This document shows, one piece after another, positions 16,656-25,271 of a stretch of 64,000 bases of DNA. The translations under genes and the position numbers were made by a program. The notes below the pieces were generated by a model that saw nothing but the letters and a program-made list of their open reading frames with translations, was not told where the DNA came from and ran no database searches. Positions within the stretch are counted from its first letter, which is position 1. Each line of letters begins with the position of its first letter. This DNA comes from Clostridium sp. K4410.MGS-306 (GTDB taxonomy: Bacteria; Cyanobacteriota; Vampirovibrionia; Gastranaerophilales; Gastranaerophilaceae): the NCBI GenBank assembly GCA_000980375.1, contig LARD01000001.1:62001-126000 (forward strand). The letters run 5' to 3'.

Positions 16656-17654
16656 ATGACGACAAAAGTCGCTGTCTTGGGCGCAGGTATATGGGGAAAA
16701 AATTTAGTTCGTAATTTTTATAATTTGAATTATCTTCATACTGTTTGTGATATGGATGAAGATAACAGAAAAAGAGTTAATAATGATTATCCAGAAATTC
16801 ATACCACACCTGATTTTAATGAAGTTTTAGAAAATAAAGAAATCAATGCGGTTGTTATTGCAACCCCGAGCCACACTCACTTTAAACTTGTAAAAATGGC
16901 TCTGGAAGCCGGCAAACACGTTTATGTAGAAAAGCCTATTGCCACAGCAAGCGAAGAAGCTCTAATTTTAAAAGAGCTTGCAGAATCAAAAAATCTTGTT
17001 TTGATGGTTGGTCATTTGCTTTTGTATCACCCTGCTGTTAACAGACTCAAAATGATTGTGGAATCCGGAGAGCTGGGTGAAATTAAATATGTGCAGTCTG
17101 ACAGATTGAATATCAATTACTTTAAAAATGACAGAAGTGTAATGTGGGATCTTGCTCCTCATGATGTTTCGATGGTCAGCTATATCCTTGGTGAAGAGCC
17201 CAAACGAGTAATTTCAGCAATGGGTGTAAGCTCTGACGGAAACGAAATTATGGATATTACCCATGTCGAAATTGAGTATGAATCAGGATGTGTTGCGCAT
17301 ATCTCTGACAGCTGGATTCACCCGCAAAAACGCGTTAACCTGATGCTTAGAGGAACAAAAGGCTCTGCTATGTTTGATGACACATTGGCAGAAAACAAAC
17401 TTCAGGTATTTAAAAATGACAAACCTAATTCCGGCAGCAACATTGCTCTTGATTATATTGAAATTGAACCTTTAAAACTAGAGTGCGAACATTTTGTTAA
17501 ATGTATTGAAAACGGCAAAAAAGCCAGAAGTGACGGCGAAAACGGATACTTTGTCGTAAAAATACTTGAAGATGCAGAAAAAATGATGCTCGGTGAAAAA
17601 CGTGAGCTTTTGGAACAGCATAATTTCGCCTCTTCAAGAAGCAAACAAAAATAA
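16656..17654 (+). CDS. Gfo/Idh/MocA-family oxidoreductase
   Basis: 332 residues. An N-terminal Rossmann fold has V-A-V-L-G-A-G-I-W-G-K-N, then V-V-I-A-T-P-S-H-T-H and the family hallmark E-K-P-I-A. The C-terminal part has W-D-L-A-P-H-D-V-S, where the Asp/His are usual catalytic positions. The family oxidises or reduces sugars or nucleotide sugars with NAD(P). The W-D-L-x-P-H-D type resembles enzymes of cell-surface sugar synthesis such as WlbA, but the substrate is unknown. ATG 16656 is preferred to 16650 because AGGGG is only one base before the latter. First of a six-gene run. Confidence 0.88.
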   Translation: MTTKVAVLGAGIWGKNLVRNFYNLNYLHTVCDMDEDNRKRVNNDYPEIHTTPDFNEVLENKEINAVVIATPSHTHFKLVKMALEAGKHVYVEKPIATASEEALILKELAESKNLVLMVGHLLLYHPAVNRLKMIVESGELGEIKYVQSDRLNINYFKNDRSVMWDLAPHDVSMVSYILGEEPKRVISAMGVSSDGNEIMDITHVEIEYESGCVAHISDSWIHPQKRVNLMLRGTKGSAMFDDTLAENKLQVFKNDKPNSGSNIALDYIEIEPLKLECEHFVKCIENGKKARSDGENGYFVVKILEDAEKMMLGEKRELLEQHNFASSRSKQK

Positions 17655-17683
17655 TTTTAGAAAGTCACGAGGAGTATAATAAA

Positions 17684-18358
17684 ATGGCTAACTTTATTAC
17701 AATATTACGTATGATAATTGCGTTTGTCGCAATATGTCTTTTGTTTTTTCAAACACCGGCATGCTACATCACTGCTTTTATTTTGACAATAATTGCAATC
17801 TGGTTTGACGGTCTGGATGGCTTTGTTGCCAGATTGTTGAATGAAAGCTCAAAATTTGGTGCTGTGCTTGATATTTTAGGCGACAGAGTTGTTGAAAACA
17901 TATACTGGATTGTTTTTGCAGTTCTTGGCTGGATACCTGTTTGGGTTCCTCTTATTGTTGTAACAAGAGGCATTTTGACAGACGGCGTAAGAAGTATTGC
18001 TTTAGAACAGGGCTTTACAGCATTTGGTTCTACTACTATGATGAAAACAAAACTCGGACATTTCCTTGTTGCATCAAACTTTTCAAGAGGCTCATATGCC
18101 GTAACAAAAGCACTTGCTTTTGCTTTGATGATTTTATGCAATTTCCCTTTTGCAACAATGAATCTTTTCTTGCAAGGTGCTGACCCTACATTATCTGCAC
18201 AAGCTACAGCTGCATGGGGAACTTTCCATAACGTGTGCATTGCAATTTGTCCTTTTGCTCATTTTTGTGTATACGCGGCAGTTGCATTCTGTGTGTTAAG
18301 AGGATTGCCTGTTCTGATTGAAAGTAAAAGATTTTTTGTTGAAGACAAAAAGAATTAA
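17684..18358 (+). CDS. CDP-alcohol phosphatidyltransferase family membrane protein
   Basis: 224 residues with about five or six membrane segments. The active-site signature D-G-x2-A-R-x8-G-x3-D-x3-D is met by D-G-L-D-G-F-V-A-R-L-L then F-G-A-V-L-D-I-L-G-D. It joins a CDP-diacylglycerol or similar to an alcohol in the inner membrane. Phosphatidylglycerol-phosphate synthase is the commonest member in this position of bacterial genomes, but inositol-phosphate or other acceptors are possible. A GAGGAG ribosome site is at spacing 8-9. Lies 29 bases after the oxidoreductase. Confidence 0.88.
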   Translation: MANFITILRMIIAFVAICLLFFQTPACYITAFILTIIAIWFDGLDGFVARLLNESSKFGAVLDILGDRVVENIYWIVFAVLGWIPVWVPLIVVTRGILTDGVRSIALEQGFTAFGSTTMMKTKLGHFLVASNFSRGSYAVTKALAFALMILCNFPFATMNLFLQGADPTLSAQATAAWGTFHNVCIAICPFAHFCVYAAVAFCVLRGLPVLIESKRFFVEDKKN

Positions 18359-18447
18359 TATTTGTAAAAGATTATCTTTTCAATAACAAAATAATTTCTT
18401 GAGCGCTTTTACTTTTAATGTGGCAGTTACTGGAAAGTAAAGACAAA

Positions 18448-19338
18448 ATGGAAATTTCAAAAACAAATTCTCAATATTCTGTTAAAGAAAATAATAAAAA
18501 AAACAGAAATGTTGGAACTTCTATTGGTTCTTCGTTGCTTGGCGGATGTGTACCCATTGCTTTTATGCCTTTAACAAACAGCGTCGTAAATAAAATACAA
18601 AAAATCGGTCAACTTTCTCAAGATAAAGTTGATATATTACACAATGCAGCAGAGACAGCATTGTGTAATACTGGTCTGAAAGAAAAAGGTGCTAAAATTG
18701 TTTATTTAAAACGAGAAGCCGGTGAAATACCGCCGCCGAAGATTTTAAGAAATCTAAGTCCTTTAGAACAAGTAAAAGACGGCAAAAATGCATTTTATGC
18801 GTTTAAAGATGCAATAAATCCCCTGACCAAGGAGGTTATGTTTAGCAAAAATACAATTATGATGCCAGAGAAAGATCTTTCCTATATTGCTTTTCATGAA
18901 ATAGGACACGGCTTGAACCATAATTTTTCTAAATTAGGCAGATTTCTTCAAAAAATGAGAAATCCAATGATGGCAATTGCAGGAAATATTGCCTTGTTTT
19001 GTGCTTTTACAAAAAATGCTAAACAAGAAGAAGGCAAAGATCTTACAACAGGGCAAAAAGTTAAAAACTTTGTAAGAAACAATGCCGGCAAATTGTCTTT
19101 TGCTGCTGTGCTGCCTATACTTTTTGAAGAAGGCATGGCCACTTATAAAGGGCAAAAGCTTGCTGATAAATTGTTAACAAAAGATATGGCTAAAATTGTC
19201 TCAAAAGGCACGAAAGTTGCATATTTAACTTATATTATCGGTGCACTTTCTATTGCTACAACTTCTTTTGCTACAGTAAAAATTAAAGACTATCTGGTTG
19301 CAAAAAAAGAGAATAAATCAGATAATAAGGTTGTATGA
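18448..19338 (+). CDS. Putative membrane metalloprotease-like protein with HEIGH motif
   Basis: 296 residues. The H-E-I-G-H motif at about residues 151-155 (in A-F-H-E-I-G-H-G-L-N-H) is the zinc site of many metallopeptidases, and an Asn/His run follows. A third ligand may be Glu in F-E-E-G-M-A-T-Y near 229. Hydrophobic segments flank it (around 30, 175, 210 and 265), so it is probably membrane-bound. The Ser/Asn/Lys-rich first 25 residues resemble leaders seen elsewhere in the window. ATG 18448 is chosen for its GGAAAG site; an ATG at 18418 would add ten residues. It overlaps trmL by 4 bases. Family not recognised. Confidence 0.6.
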   Translation: MEISKTNSQYSVKENNKKNRNVGTSIGSSLLGGCVPIAFMPLTNSVVNKIQKIGQLSQDKVDILHNAAETALCNTGLKEKGAKIVYLKREAGEIPPPKILRNLSPLEQVKDGKNAFYAFKDAINPLTKEVMFSKNTIMMPEKDLSYIAFHEIGHGLNHNFSKLGRFLQKMRNPMMAIAGNIALFCAFTKNAKQEEGKDLTTGQKVKNFVRNNAGKLSFAAVLPILFEEGMATYKGQKLADKLLTKDMAKIVSKGTKVAYLTYIIGALSIATTSFATVKIKDYLVAKKENKSDNKVV

Positions 19339-19799
19339 AAATAACAACCAAACTCAATATAGTTTTATATGAACCGGAAATACCTCAAAATACCGGTAAC
19401 ATTGTACGTCTTGCTGCTTGTACAAACAGTGATGTGTTTCTTGTCGGAAAACTCGGGTTTTCTATTGACAGCAGGCACTTAAAGCGTGCAGGATTGGATT
19501 ACTGGGGTGATGTTAATATTCGTCGTATAGAAAAAATAGAGGATTTGTGGCAAGAGTTTCCTGACAACGATTTTTACTATCTTACAACCAAAACACAAAA
19601 TTATTATACTGATGTTAAATATAAAGATGGAGATTTTCTTGTTTTTGGGCCGGAATCCCGGGGTATTCCTGAAGAACTCCTGTTTTCAAAAGGAAAACAT
19701 TCCATAACTATACCTATGCAAGACGGGCAGAGGAGCTTGAATCTTTCAAATTCGGTTGCTATAGTTGTTTATGAAGCGTTACGACAAATAAACGGATAG
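19335..19799 (+). CDS. trmL: tRNA (cytidine/uridine-2'-O)-methyltransferase TrmL
   Basis: 154 residues, a compact SPOUT (knotted) methyltransferase. It has the start N-I-V-L-Y-E-P-E-I-P-Q-N-T-G-N-I-V-R, F-G-P-E-S-R-G-I-P, and the knot I-P-M-Q-D-G-Q-R-S-L-N-L-S-N-S-V-A-I. It methylates the ribose of wobble base 34 in tRNA-Leu isoacceptors. The length matches TrmL rather than larger SPOUT enzymes such as TrmH. Coupled to the gene before by ATG overlapping its stop. Confidence 0.95.
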   Translation: MKITTKLNIVLYEPEIPQNTGNIVRLAACTNSDVFLVGKLGFSIDSRHLKRAGLDYWGDVNIRRIEKIEDLWQEFPDNDFYYLTTKTQNYYTDVKYKDGDFLVFGPESRGIPEELLFSKGKHSITIPMQDGQRSLNLSNSVAIVVYEALRQING

Positions 19800-19804
19800 T
19801 ATTT

Positions 19805-20689
19805 ATGGAATATACTGAAATTACTGCGCAGTCAGTCAAGGCTCTTATGCCTCAAAGACCTCAGCAGAGCAACAAAGGAACATTTGGCAAGGTATTAAAT
19901 ATCGCAGGTTCTATAGAATACCAGGGTGCTGCTTATTTGTCTTCTGTTGCTCCTTTAAAAACCGGTGCAGGGCTTGTTACTCTTGCTACAATTGAGCCGC
20001 TAATTAATAACCTTGCCGGCAATTGTCCATGGGTAACGTTTTATCCTTTACGTGATTACTATAAAAAATGCATAGCATCAGATGCTTTTGGTGATGTTTT
20101 AAACATAATAGAAAACTACAATGTACTTTCTGTCGGCCCTGGTTTATCTGATACAGCGGCAACAAACGCTTTTGTGGATGATCTTATTAAGTATCTGAAT
20201 AAAAATAATAAAAAAACTGTAATTGATGCAGATGCAATCAATGTTCTGTCTAAATCAGAATTGTCTTCATTTCCGTCAGATTCTGTTATTACACCGCATC
20301 CTGTGGAACTTTCAAGATTGATAAACACACCTGTTAAAGATATACAAAATGACAGAATAAAGTATGCAAAGCTGACTGCTGAAAAATTTGGCTGCTGCGT
20401 TGTGTTAAAGGGCAATCAAACAGTTGTGTGTACAAAAGATCTGGAGGTATTTGTTAATACCAGCGGCAATTCTGCTCTTGCAAAAGCCGGCAGCGGTGAT
20501 GTTTTAACAGGTATAATTTCAGGTCTTATGGCGCAGGCGGTGTCTGTGGAAAATGCTGCAAAGCTTGGTGTTTATTTACATGGACTGTGCGGAGAGCTTG
20601 CATCTCAAGATTTGTCTTTGTACAGTGTACTGGCTACTGACCAGATTGATTATATTCCGCAAGCAATCAAAAAGATTTTAGAGGCTTAG
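19805..20689 (+). CDS. nnrD: ADP-dependent NAD(P)H-hydrate dehydratase
   Basis: 294 residues, the ribokinase-like half of the metabolite-repair system that restores damaged NAD(P)H hydrates using ADP. Signatures: G-G-like start F-G-K-V-L-N-I-A-G-S, T-P-H-P-V-E-L-S-R-L, V-L-K-G-N-Q-T-V-V and the catalytic A-K-A-G-S-G-D-V-L-T-G-I-I-S-G. The epimerase domain (NnrE), often fused in front, is missing; a separate nnrE may exist elsewhere. Starts 5 bases after trmL. Confidence 0.94.
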   Translation: MEYTEITAQSVKALMPQRPQQSNKGTFGKVLNIAGSIEYQGAAYLSSVAPLKTGAGLVTLATIEPLINNLAGNCPWVTFYPLRDYYKKCIASDAFGDVLNIIENYNVLSVGPGLSDTAATNAFVDDLIKYLNKNNKKTVIDADAINVLSKSELSSFPSDSVITPHPVELSRLINTPVKDIQNDRIKYAKLTAEKFGCCVVLKGNQTVVCTKDLEVFVNTSGNSALAKAGSGDVLTGIISGLMAQAVSVENAAKLGVYLHGLCGELASQDLSLYSVLATDQIDYIPQAIKKILEA

Positions 20690-20690
20690 G

Positions 20691-21392
20691 ATGAAAGCTT
20701 TTTTTATACCTTACAGTGTGAATAATGGCAGATTTAATATGGACTTTGATGAAAAGCTGCTTGACTTTGCAATCAAAACCAATTTATCAATGCCGATTTT
20801 TAGGCTCTATGGCTGGTCACCGGCATGTGTTTCTTTAGGACGCAATCAGAGTGACAGCCACATAGATAAAAATTTTTGTGTGGCTAATAATATTGATATT
20901 GTCAAAAGGTTAACGGGTGGGAGGGCTCTTTTGCACGATAACGAGCTGACATACTCGTTTGTGTGCCCTGTATCTTTTCTTAAAAATGGGCAGACCGTTA
21001 TTCAATCATACAAAGAAATCTCAGGTGCACTGTCAGAGGGTTTAAAAAAAGCAGGCATTGATGCTGTTTTCCCTCAGGATAAACAAGCAAAAACAAATTA
21101 TGAATACTGTATGTCCTTATCAACCGGTGCAGATTTAAGCTATATGGGAAGAAAGATAGTCGGTTCAGCGCAGTTTAGAAAACAGGGTTATATTTTGCAG
21201 CACGGATCTATTATGTTTGATTATGATAAAGATGTCATAAAAAATATTTTTGGCGAAACTCCGGCATCGGAAAATATAACCACAATAAAAGAATCAGCTC
21301 CCCAATTAAAGTTGGAAGAGCTGTGTGATTCTTTAAAAAAAGGAATGGAAGACTATTTTTGTTTGTCTTTTGTACCTTTTGACTCTTTTTAG
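20691..21392 (+). CDS. lipM: Lipoate/octanoate transferase, LipM-like
   Basis: 233 residues of the biotin/lipoate ligase fold. It shows S-L-G-R-N-Q, R-L-T-G-G-R-A-L-L-H-D-N-E-L-T-Y-S and G-R-K-I-V-G-S-A-Q-F-R-K-Q-G-Y-I-L-Q-H-G-S-I, and a Cys at about 140 at the place of the LipM acyl-thioester. It would move octanoyl from acyl-carrier protein to GcvH or E2 domains. A lipoate-protein ligase of LplA type is the alternative, but those usually have an extra C-terminal domain that is absent. Starts 1 base after nnrD and converges on the next gene with a 4-base overlap. Confidence 0.82.
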   Translation: MKAFFIPYSVNNGRFNMDFDEKLLDFAIKTNLSMPIFRLYGWSPACVSLGRNQSDSHIDKNFCVANNIDIVKRLTGGRALLHDNELTYSFVCPVSFLKNGQTVIQSYKEISGALSEGLKKAGIDAVFPQDKQAKTNYEYCMSLSTGADLSYMGRKIVGSAQFRKQGYILQHGSIMFDYDKDVIKNIFGETPASENITTIKESAPQLKLEELCDSLKKGMEDYFCLSFVPFDSF

Positions 21393-23296
21393 TATGTACC
21401 AGGTATAAGTTTTTCGTAGTCATCTACTGTACCGTTATCCATACAGCAGAGAATGATTGCTTTGCCCAGCGGGTGCAGGTCTGATTTCAGATAAAGCTTT
21501 AATTCTTCTTTGAAGAAGTCTTCAAGCATTTTTGCACCTTTATCATAACCTTCTTCTTCTATTTGAGGCTGTTTTGTCACATCAAAGAATTTTTTAGATA
21601 TAGGTGTACCTTCTACGTGGATGTTTTCCGGAATGTAGCCGCCAAGAGGGTGCCTTGATGGTTTCAGATTAAGCTTTCTAAATGAAGCCTGACCTCTTCT
21701 TGCAAGGTATTCTCTTATTACCCATTCTGCCATAAATCCTACTTCCCAAGAACCTATGTGCTGGTTAGGGATAAGAATATTTCTTGTTTTAGTTGTGTTC
21801 ATAAACTGTTCAAGAAGTATGTTTGCAAGGTCTACCCTTTTACCGGTTGCAAACGGCCAGAATGAGCCTACGCCTTCACTTTCGAGTTTAAATGCATCTT
21901 TGCCTGTGCTTGTTATGCTCGGGTTGCCGAATCCTCTTGGTGCAACCAGCCTCCATAGCCATGCAAGAGCAGGAGGTAAAATATGCAGCATTCCAAAGAT
22001 ACCGTAAGAAGGATTTTCTTTTGTACAAGGCGGTGTTCTTAAACCAAAACTTCGATAGTCTATTTCAATAGGGCCGTCTTGTATGTTTTTAATTTGTTCT
22101 CTGGGGATAATGATCCTGGGGTTAGGGCATTTTTTGCCCGGAGAATCTTCTATGTGCTCCCATATAAGACAAGTTGCGTTTGGGTGTGCTTCAAGGTTAA
22201 AAAATATTAACGGTTCCTTGGGGTTGGTTGTAACAGTTTCCAAATTAGGATCTGTTCCATATTTTTTAATATGGTCGATTCTGACAAACCAGGAGCGTTC
22301 TGCATCGGCTACGCATAAACGGCCGTTATTTTTTCTGAAACTTGGGTGACAAAGCGCCATATCATCCGTTACAGGCTGAAGTTTACAACCCTGTTGTAAT
22401 GCAAGATATTTCTCTTCACCTGTTACAACATTGCGTCCTAATAAAAGTCGTCCATCTTCTTCACGGTGAGCATATTCCAGCATTTCGCTCTTGCCGCTGC
22501 CTGATGCTCCTTCATGAAGGATACTGATATCATTGTCATAAGGAGTAGTAATATTTACTGTTGAAGCGTGTACTGTAACAAAATCTTCTTTTAATCCAAG
22601 AGCCAGTAATACACCGTAAACACCTTTTTTTGCACTCGGCCCCGGGTACAGGTTATAAGAGAAAACTTCGTGTACAGAGTTTTGCTGGTTATGAACAACT
22701 ACCTGTTTGCCTTCAAAATGAGAATGTCTAAATGGAGGTGCTACATAAATAATAGCCTTAGGTTCAAAATCTCTTTCAAGTTTATCTGTTGGTATCATAC
22801 CTTGAAGGTCATAAATACTTGCTGCAAAGAATGCTGCGTTTTTAGGCGCCACCATTAATGCCGGATACCCGTATTCTGTTCCGCCTGCCATAAAAGGTAC
22901 TATAATAATTTCATTGTCAGATAGCCAATCAAAAGTTTCTTTTCTTAACGGCTCAAACTCTTTGTTAAATCTTTCTTGAAATGTCACTTTGTCTGTCATT
23001 TCAATATTGTTAACAACCATACAGTTTGGGTCACGTCTTCTCATATAAGCTTCTGTGTAGTTTACTGCAATACCGTTTTTGCATCTTATTACTTCTGCTT
23101 CAGTTACTTCGCCTTTGCCTTCTACGTTGTATACAACCTTGTAGGTAAGATTTTCTTTACCATTTGTAGAAAGTTCAATGAGTTCATCTCTTTTTTCAGG
23201 CAAAATAACATTTGATGATTTATCAAGTAACTGTTTTAATTCGTCGCTAATGTGCCAGTGCTGCCAAACCTTGTTTGAAGTTAATAAATTTTCCAT
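21389..23296 (-). CDS. DUF4914-family P-loop protein (PEPCK/HPr-kinase-like)
   Basis: 635 residues. A P-loop G-A-S-G-S-G-K-S occurs at 263-270, preceded by a strand, as in phosphoenolpyruvate carboxykinase and HPr-kinase folds. Aromatic and Asp-rich stretches follow (V-T-D-D-M-A-L, I-F-F-N-L-E-A-H-P-N-A). The sequence resembles DUF4914, a family without a firm function. It probably binds ATP or GTP and phosphorylates or decarboxylates something; the substrate is unknown. A soluble single gene with SD AGGGG before the ATG. Its last bases overlap the end of the convergent lipM-like gene. Confidence 0.75.
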   Translation of the reverse strand: MENLLTSNKVWQHWHISDELKQLLDKSSNVILPEKRDELIELSTNGKENLTYKVVYNVEGKGEVTEAEVIRCKNGIAVNYTEAYMRRRDPNCMVVNNIEMTDKVTFQERFNKEFEPLRKETFDWLSDNEIIIVPFMAGGTEYGYPALMVAPKNAAFFAASIYDLQGMIPTDKLERDFEPKAIIYVAPPFRHSHFEGKQVVVHNQQNSVHEVFSYNLYPGPSAKKGVYGVLLALGLKEDFVTVHASTVNITTPYDNDISILHEGASGSGKSEMLEYAHREEDGRLLLGRNVVTGEEKYLALQQGCKLQPVTDDMALCHPSFRKNNGRLCVADAERSWFVRIDHIKKYGTDPNLETVTTNPKEPLIFFNLEAHPNATCLIWEHIEDSPGKKCPNPRIIIPREQIKNIQDGPIEIDYRSFGLRTPPCTKENPSYGIFGMLHILPPALAWLWRLVAPRGFGNPSITSTGKDAFKLESEGVGSFWPFATGKRVDLANILLEQFMNTTKTRNILIPNQHIGSWEVGFMAEWVIREYLARRGQASFRKLNLKPSRHPLGGYIPENIHVEGTPISKKFFDVTKQPQIEEEGYDKGAKMLEDFFKEELKLYLKSDLHPLGKAIILCCMDNGTVDDYEKLIPGTY

Positions 23297-23373
23297 TTTA
23301 CCCCTTAAATTAAATAGTTATGCTTTTGATTATATTATAAATTGCAACTTTAATCTAAAAAATAAGCATTTTT

Positions 23374-23397
23374 TGTAAACTAATCTCAATATTTACA
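23374..23397. promoter_or_regulatory. TGTAAA-N12-TTTACA inverted repeat
   Basis: Half sites lie between the divergent DUF4914 and DXS-like genes, about 80 bases from the former's start. Similar pairs occur in other gaps of the window. Weak evidence because the region is very AT-rich. Confidence 0.25.
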
Positions 23398-23414
23398 TTT
23401 TTTTACTTTAGGGC

Positions 23415-23442
23415 TTGACTGATAGTAACTATCAGGTATTAA
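23415..23442 (+). promoter_or_regulatory. Promoter of the DXS-like gene with 17-base operator in the spacer
   Basis: TTGACT (23415-23420), a 16-base spacer and TATTAA (23437-23442) lie 28 bases before the ATG at 23470. The perfect dyad CTGATAGT-A-ACTATCAG (23419-23435) fills the spacer almost exactly, which is where a repressor would block RNA polymerase. The regulator is not identified. Confidence 0.7.
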
Positions 23443-23469
23443 AATTTTATTATACGAAAGGAGACTATA

Positions 23470-25227
23470 ATGACAGTATTAGACAAAGTAAACTATCCAA
23501 ATGACATAAAAAAACTTTCTATTGCCGAACTGGATACTCTTGCTGATGAGATGAGACAGCTTATTATAAAAAAAGTTAACACAACAGGCGGGCACATGGG
23601 GCCAAATTTAGGGTTTGTTGAACCTACAATTGCGATGCATTATGTTTTTGACACACCAAAAGATAAAATTGTTTATGATGTGTCTCACCAGTGTTATCCC
23701 CATAAGATTCTCACAGGGCGCAAAGAGGGTTTTACAAACCCTCAACGATATCTTGATTTTTCAGGTTATACAAACCCCGAGGAAAGCGAATATGATTGTT
23801 TCGTTGTAGGTCATACATCCACCTCTGTCAGTCTGGCTGCGGGCCTTGCAAAATCAAGAGATTTAAAAGGTGATAAAGAAAATGTCATTGCCGTACTTGG
23901 TGACGGTTCATTAAGCGGTGGTGAAGCACTCGAAGGGTTGAACAATGCAGCGGTACTGGGCAGTAATATAATAATTGTGTTTAATGACAATGAAATGTCT
24001 ATTGCTCCAAACCATGGCGGTATGTACGAAAATATACGCCTTTTAAGAGAGACTAACGGACAGGCTGAATGTAATTTCTTCAAAGCAATGGGTTTTGACT
24101 ATTACTATGTGGAAGAAGGTAATAATACTCAAAAATTGATAGAAGTGTTTGAAAAGGTAAAAGGTCTCAACCATCCAGTACTTGTGCATATACATACACT
24201 AAAAGGTAAAGGTTTGTTGCCTGCAGAACAAAACAAAGAAGCTTTTCACTGGATAATGCCCGGTACACTGGATAAAAAAGATGATGACACAAACAGCACA
24301 CCAACAGAAAACTACACGAGTGTTACTGTTGACTATATCTTGAATAAGGCAAAGCAAGATCCTACTGTTTTTGCAATATCTCCTGCTACACCGGGTGCGT
24401 ATGGCTTTACTCCGGATGTAAGAGCACAACTTGGCAATCAATATACTGATGTTGGTATCGCTGAAGAACACGCTGTTGCGTTTGCTTCTGCTATGGCAAA
24501 AAATGGCACAAAACCAATCTTGTTGATATTGAGCTCTTTTATTCAAAGAACATACGATCAGTTGTCGCAAGATTTATGCCTTAACAATTCTCCGGCAACA
24601 ATCCTTGTGCACTGGGGAGCTATAACAGGGGCGGATATGACCCATCTTGGATGTTTTGATATACCGCTTGTTTCAAATATACCAAACATTGTTTATCTTG
24701 CCCCGACAAATAAAGAGGAATACATTGCAATGATGGATTGGTCATTACAACAGACACAACACCCGGTTGCAATAAGAGTTCCTTTTGGTAATTTTGTAAC
24801 AACAGGAATAGAGGATAAAACAGATTATTCAATATTGAATAAATACAGTGTTGTTAAAGAAGGAGCTGAAATCGCGATATTAGGCCTTGGTTCATTCTTT
24901 GAAAAGGCAGAAGATTTGGCTAAAGAAATCCATAAAGCTCTGGGAATTAACGCTACAGTGATTAATCCTAAATTTATCACAGGTGTCGATGAACAGCTTT
25001 TAGATTCTTTAAAACAAAATCACAGGCTTGTTGTTACCTTGGAAGACGGTGTTTTAGGCGGCGGGTTTGGTGAAAAAATTGCAAGGTATTATGGCCCTTC
25101 TGAAATGAAAGTGCTAAACTTTGGTGCAAGAAAAGAATTTACGGACCGAGTCCCTCTTGAAGAAATCTATGAAAGAAATCATCTTACAACAGATTTGATG
25201 ATTCAAGACATCAAGTCGGTATTATAA
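23470..25227 (+). CDS. DXS-like transketolase-family enzyme, divergent subfamily
   Basis: 585 residues, slightly shorter than the usual 620 of 1-deoxyxylulose-5-phosphate synthase. Early landmarks are DXS-like: G-G-H-M-G-P-N-L-G, Y-D-V-S-H-Q-C-Y-P-H-K-I-L-T-G-R, G-H-T-S-T-S, G-D-G-S-L-S-G-G (thiamine-PP site) and N-D-N-E-M-S-I. The later D-R-A-G-L-V-G-x-D-G-P-T-H stretch is replaced by H-W-G-A-I-T-G-A-D-M-T-H (about 381-392), losing the D-R-A-G. It may use another donor or acceptor, or be a regulated paralogue of the isoprenoid enzyme. Preceded by a dyad operator and followed by a strong terminator. Confidence 0.78.
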   Translation: MTVLDKVNYPNDIKKLSIAELDTLADEMRQLIIKKVNTTGGHMGPNLGFVEPTIAMHYVFDTPKDKIVYDVSHQCYPHKILTGRKEGFTNPQRYLDFSGYTNPEESEYDCFVVGHTSTSVSLAAGLAKSRDLKGDKENVIAVLGDGSLSGGEALEGLNNAAVLGSNIIIVFNDNEMSIAPNHGGMYENIRLLRETNGQAECNFFKAMGFDYYYVEEGNNTQKLIEVFEKVKGLNHPVLVHIHTLKGKGLLPAEQNKEAFHWIMPGTLDKKDDDTNSTPTENYTSVTVDYILNKAKQDPTVFAISPATPGAYGFTPDVRAQLGNQYTDVGIAEEHAVAFASAMAKNGTKPILLILSSFIQRTYDQLSQDLCLNNSPATILVHWGAITGADMTHLGCFDIPLVSNIPNIVYLAPTNKEEYIAMMDWSLQQTQHPVAIRVPFGNFVTTGIEDKTDYSILNKYSVVKEGAEIAILGLGSFFEKAEDLAKEIHKALGINATVINPKFITGVDEQLLDSLKQNHRLVVTLEDGVLGGGFGEKIARYYGPSEMKVLNFGARKEFTDRVPLEEIYERNHLTTDLMIQDIKSVL

Positions 25228-25235
25228 ACACTTTA

Positions 25236-25271
25236 AAAAAGAAAGGTTGGAAAGCTCCAACCTTTCTTTTT
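25236..25271. terminator. Bidirectional terminator between DXS-like gene and bcp
   Basis: GAAAGGTTGGA (25241-25251) pairs perfectly with TCCAACCTTTC (25256-25266) across a 4-base loop, with A-run left and T-run right. It serves both convergent genes; the bcp stop at 25270 lies just beyond the stem. Confidence 0.9.

Noticed and set aside
17764..18240. Antisense frame in the CDP-alcohol transferase gene
   Set aside because: Codon shadow of membrane helices.
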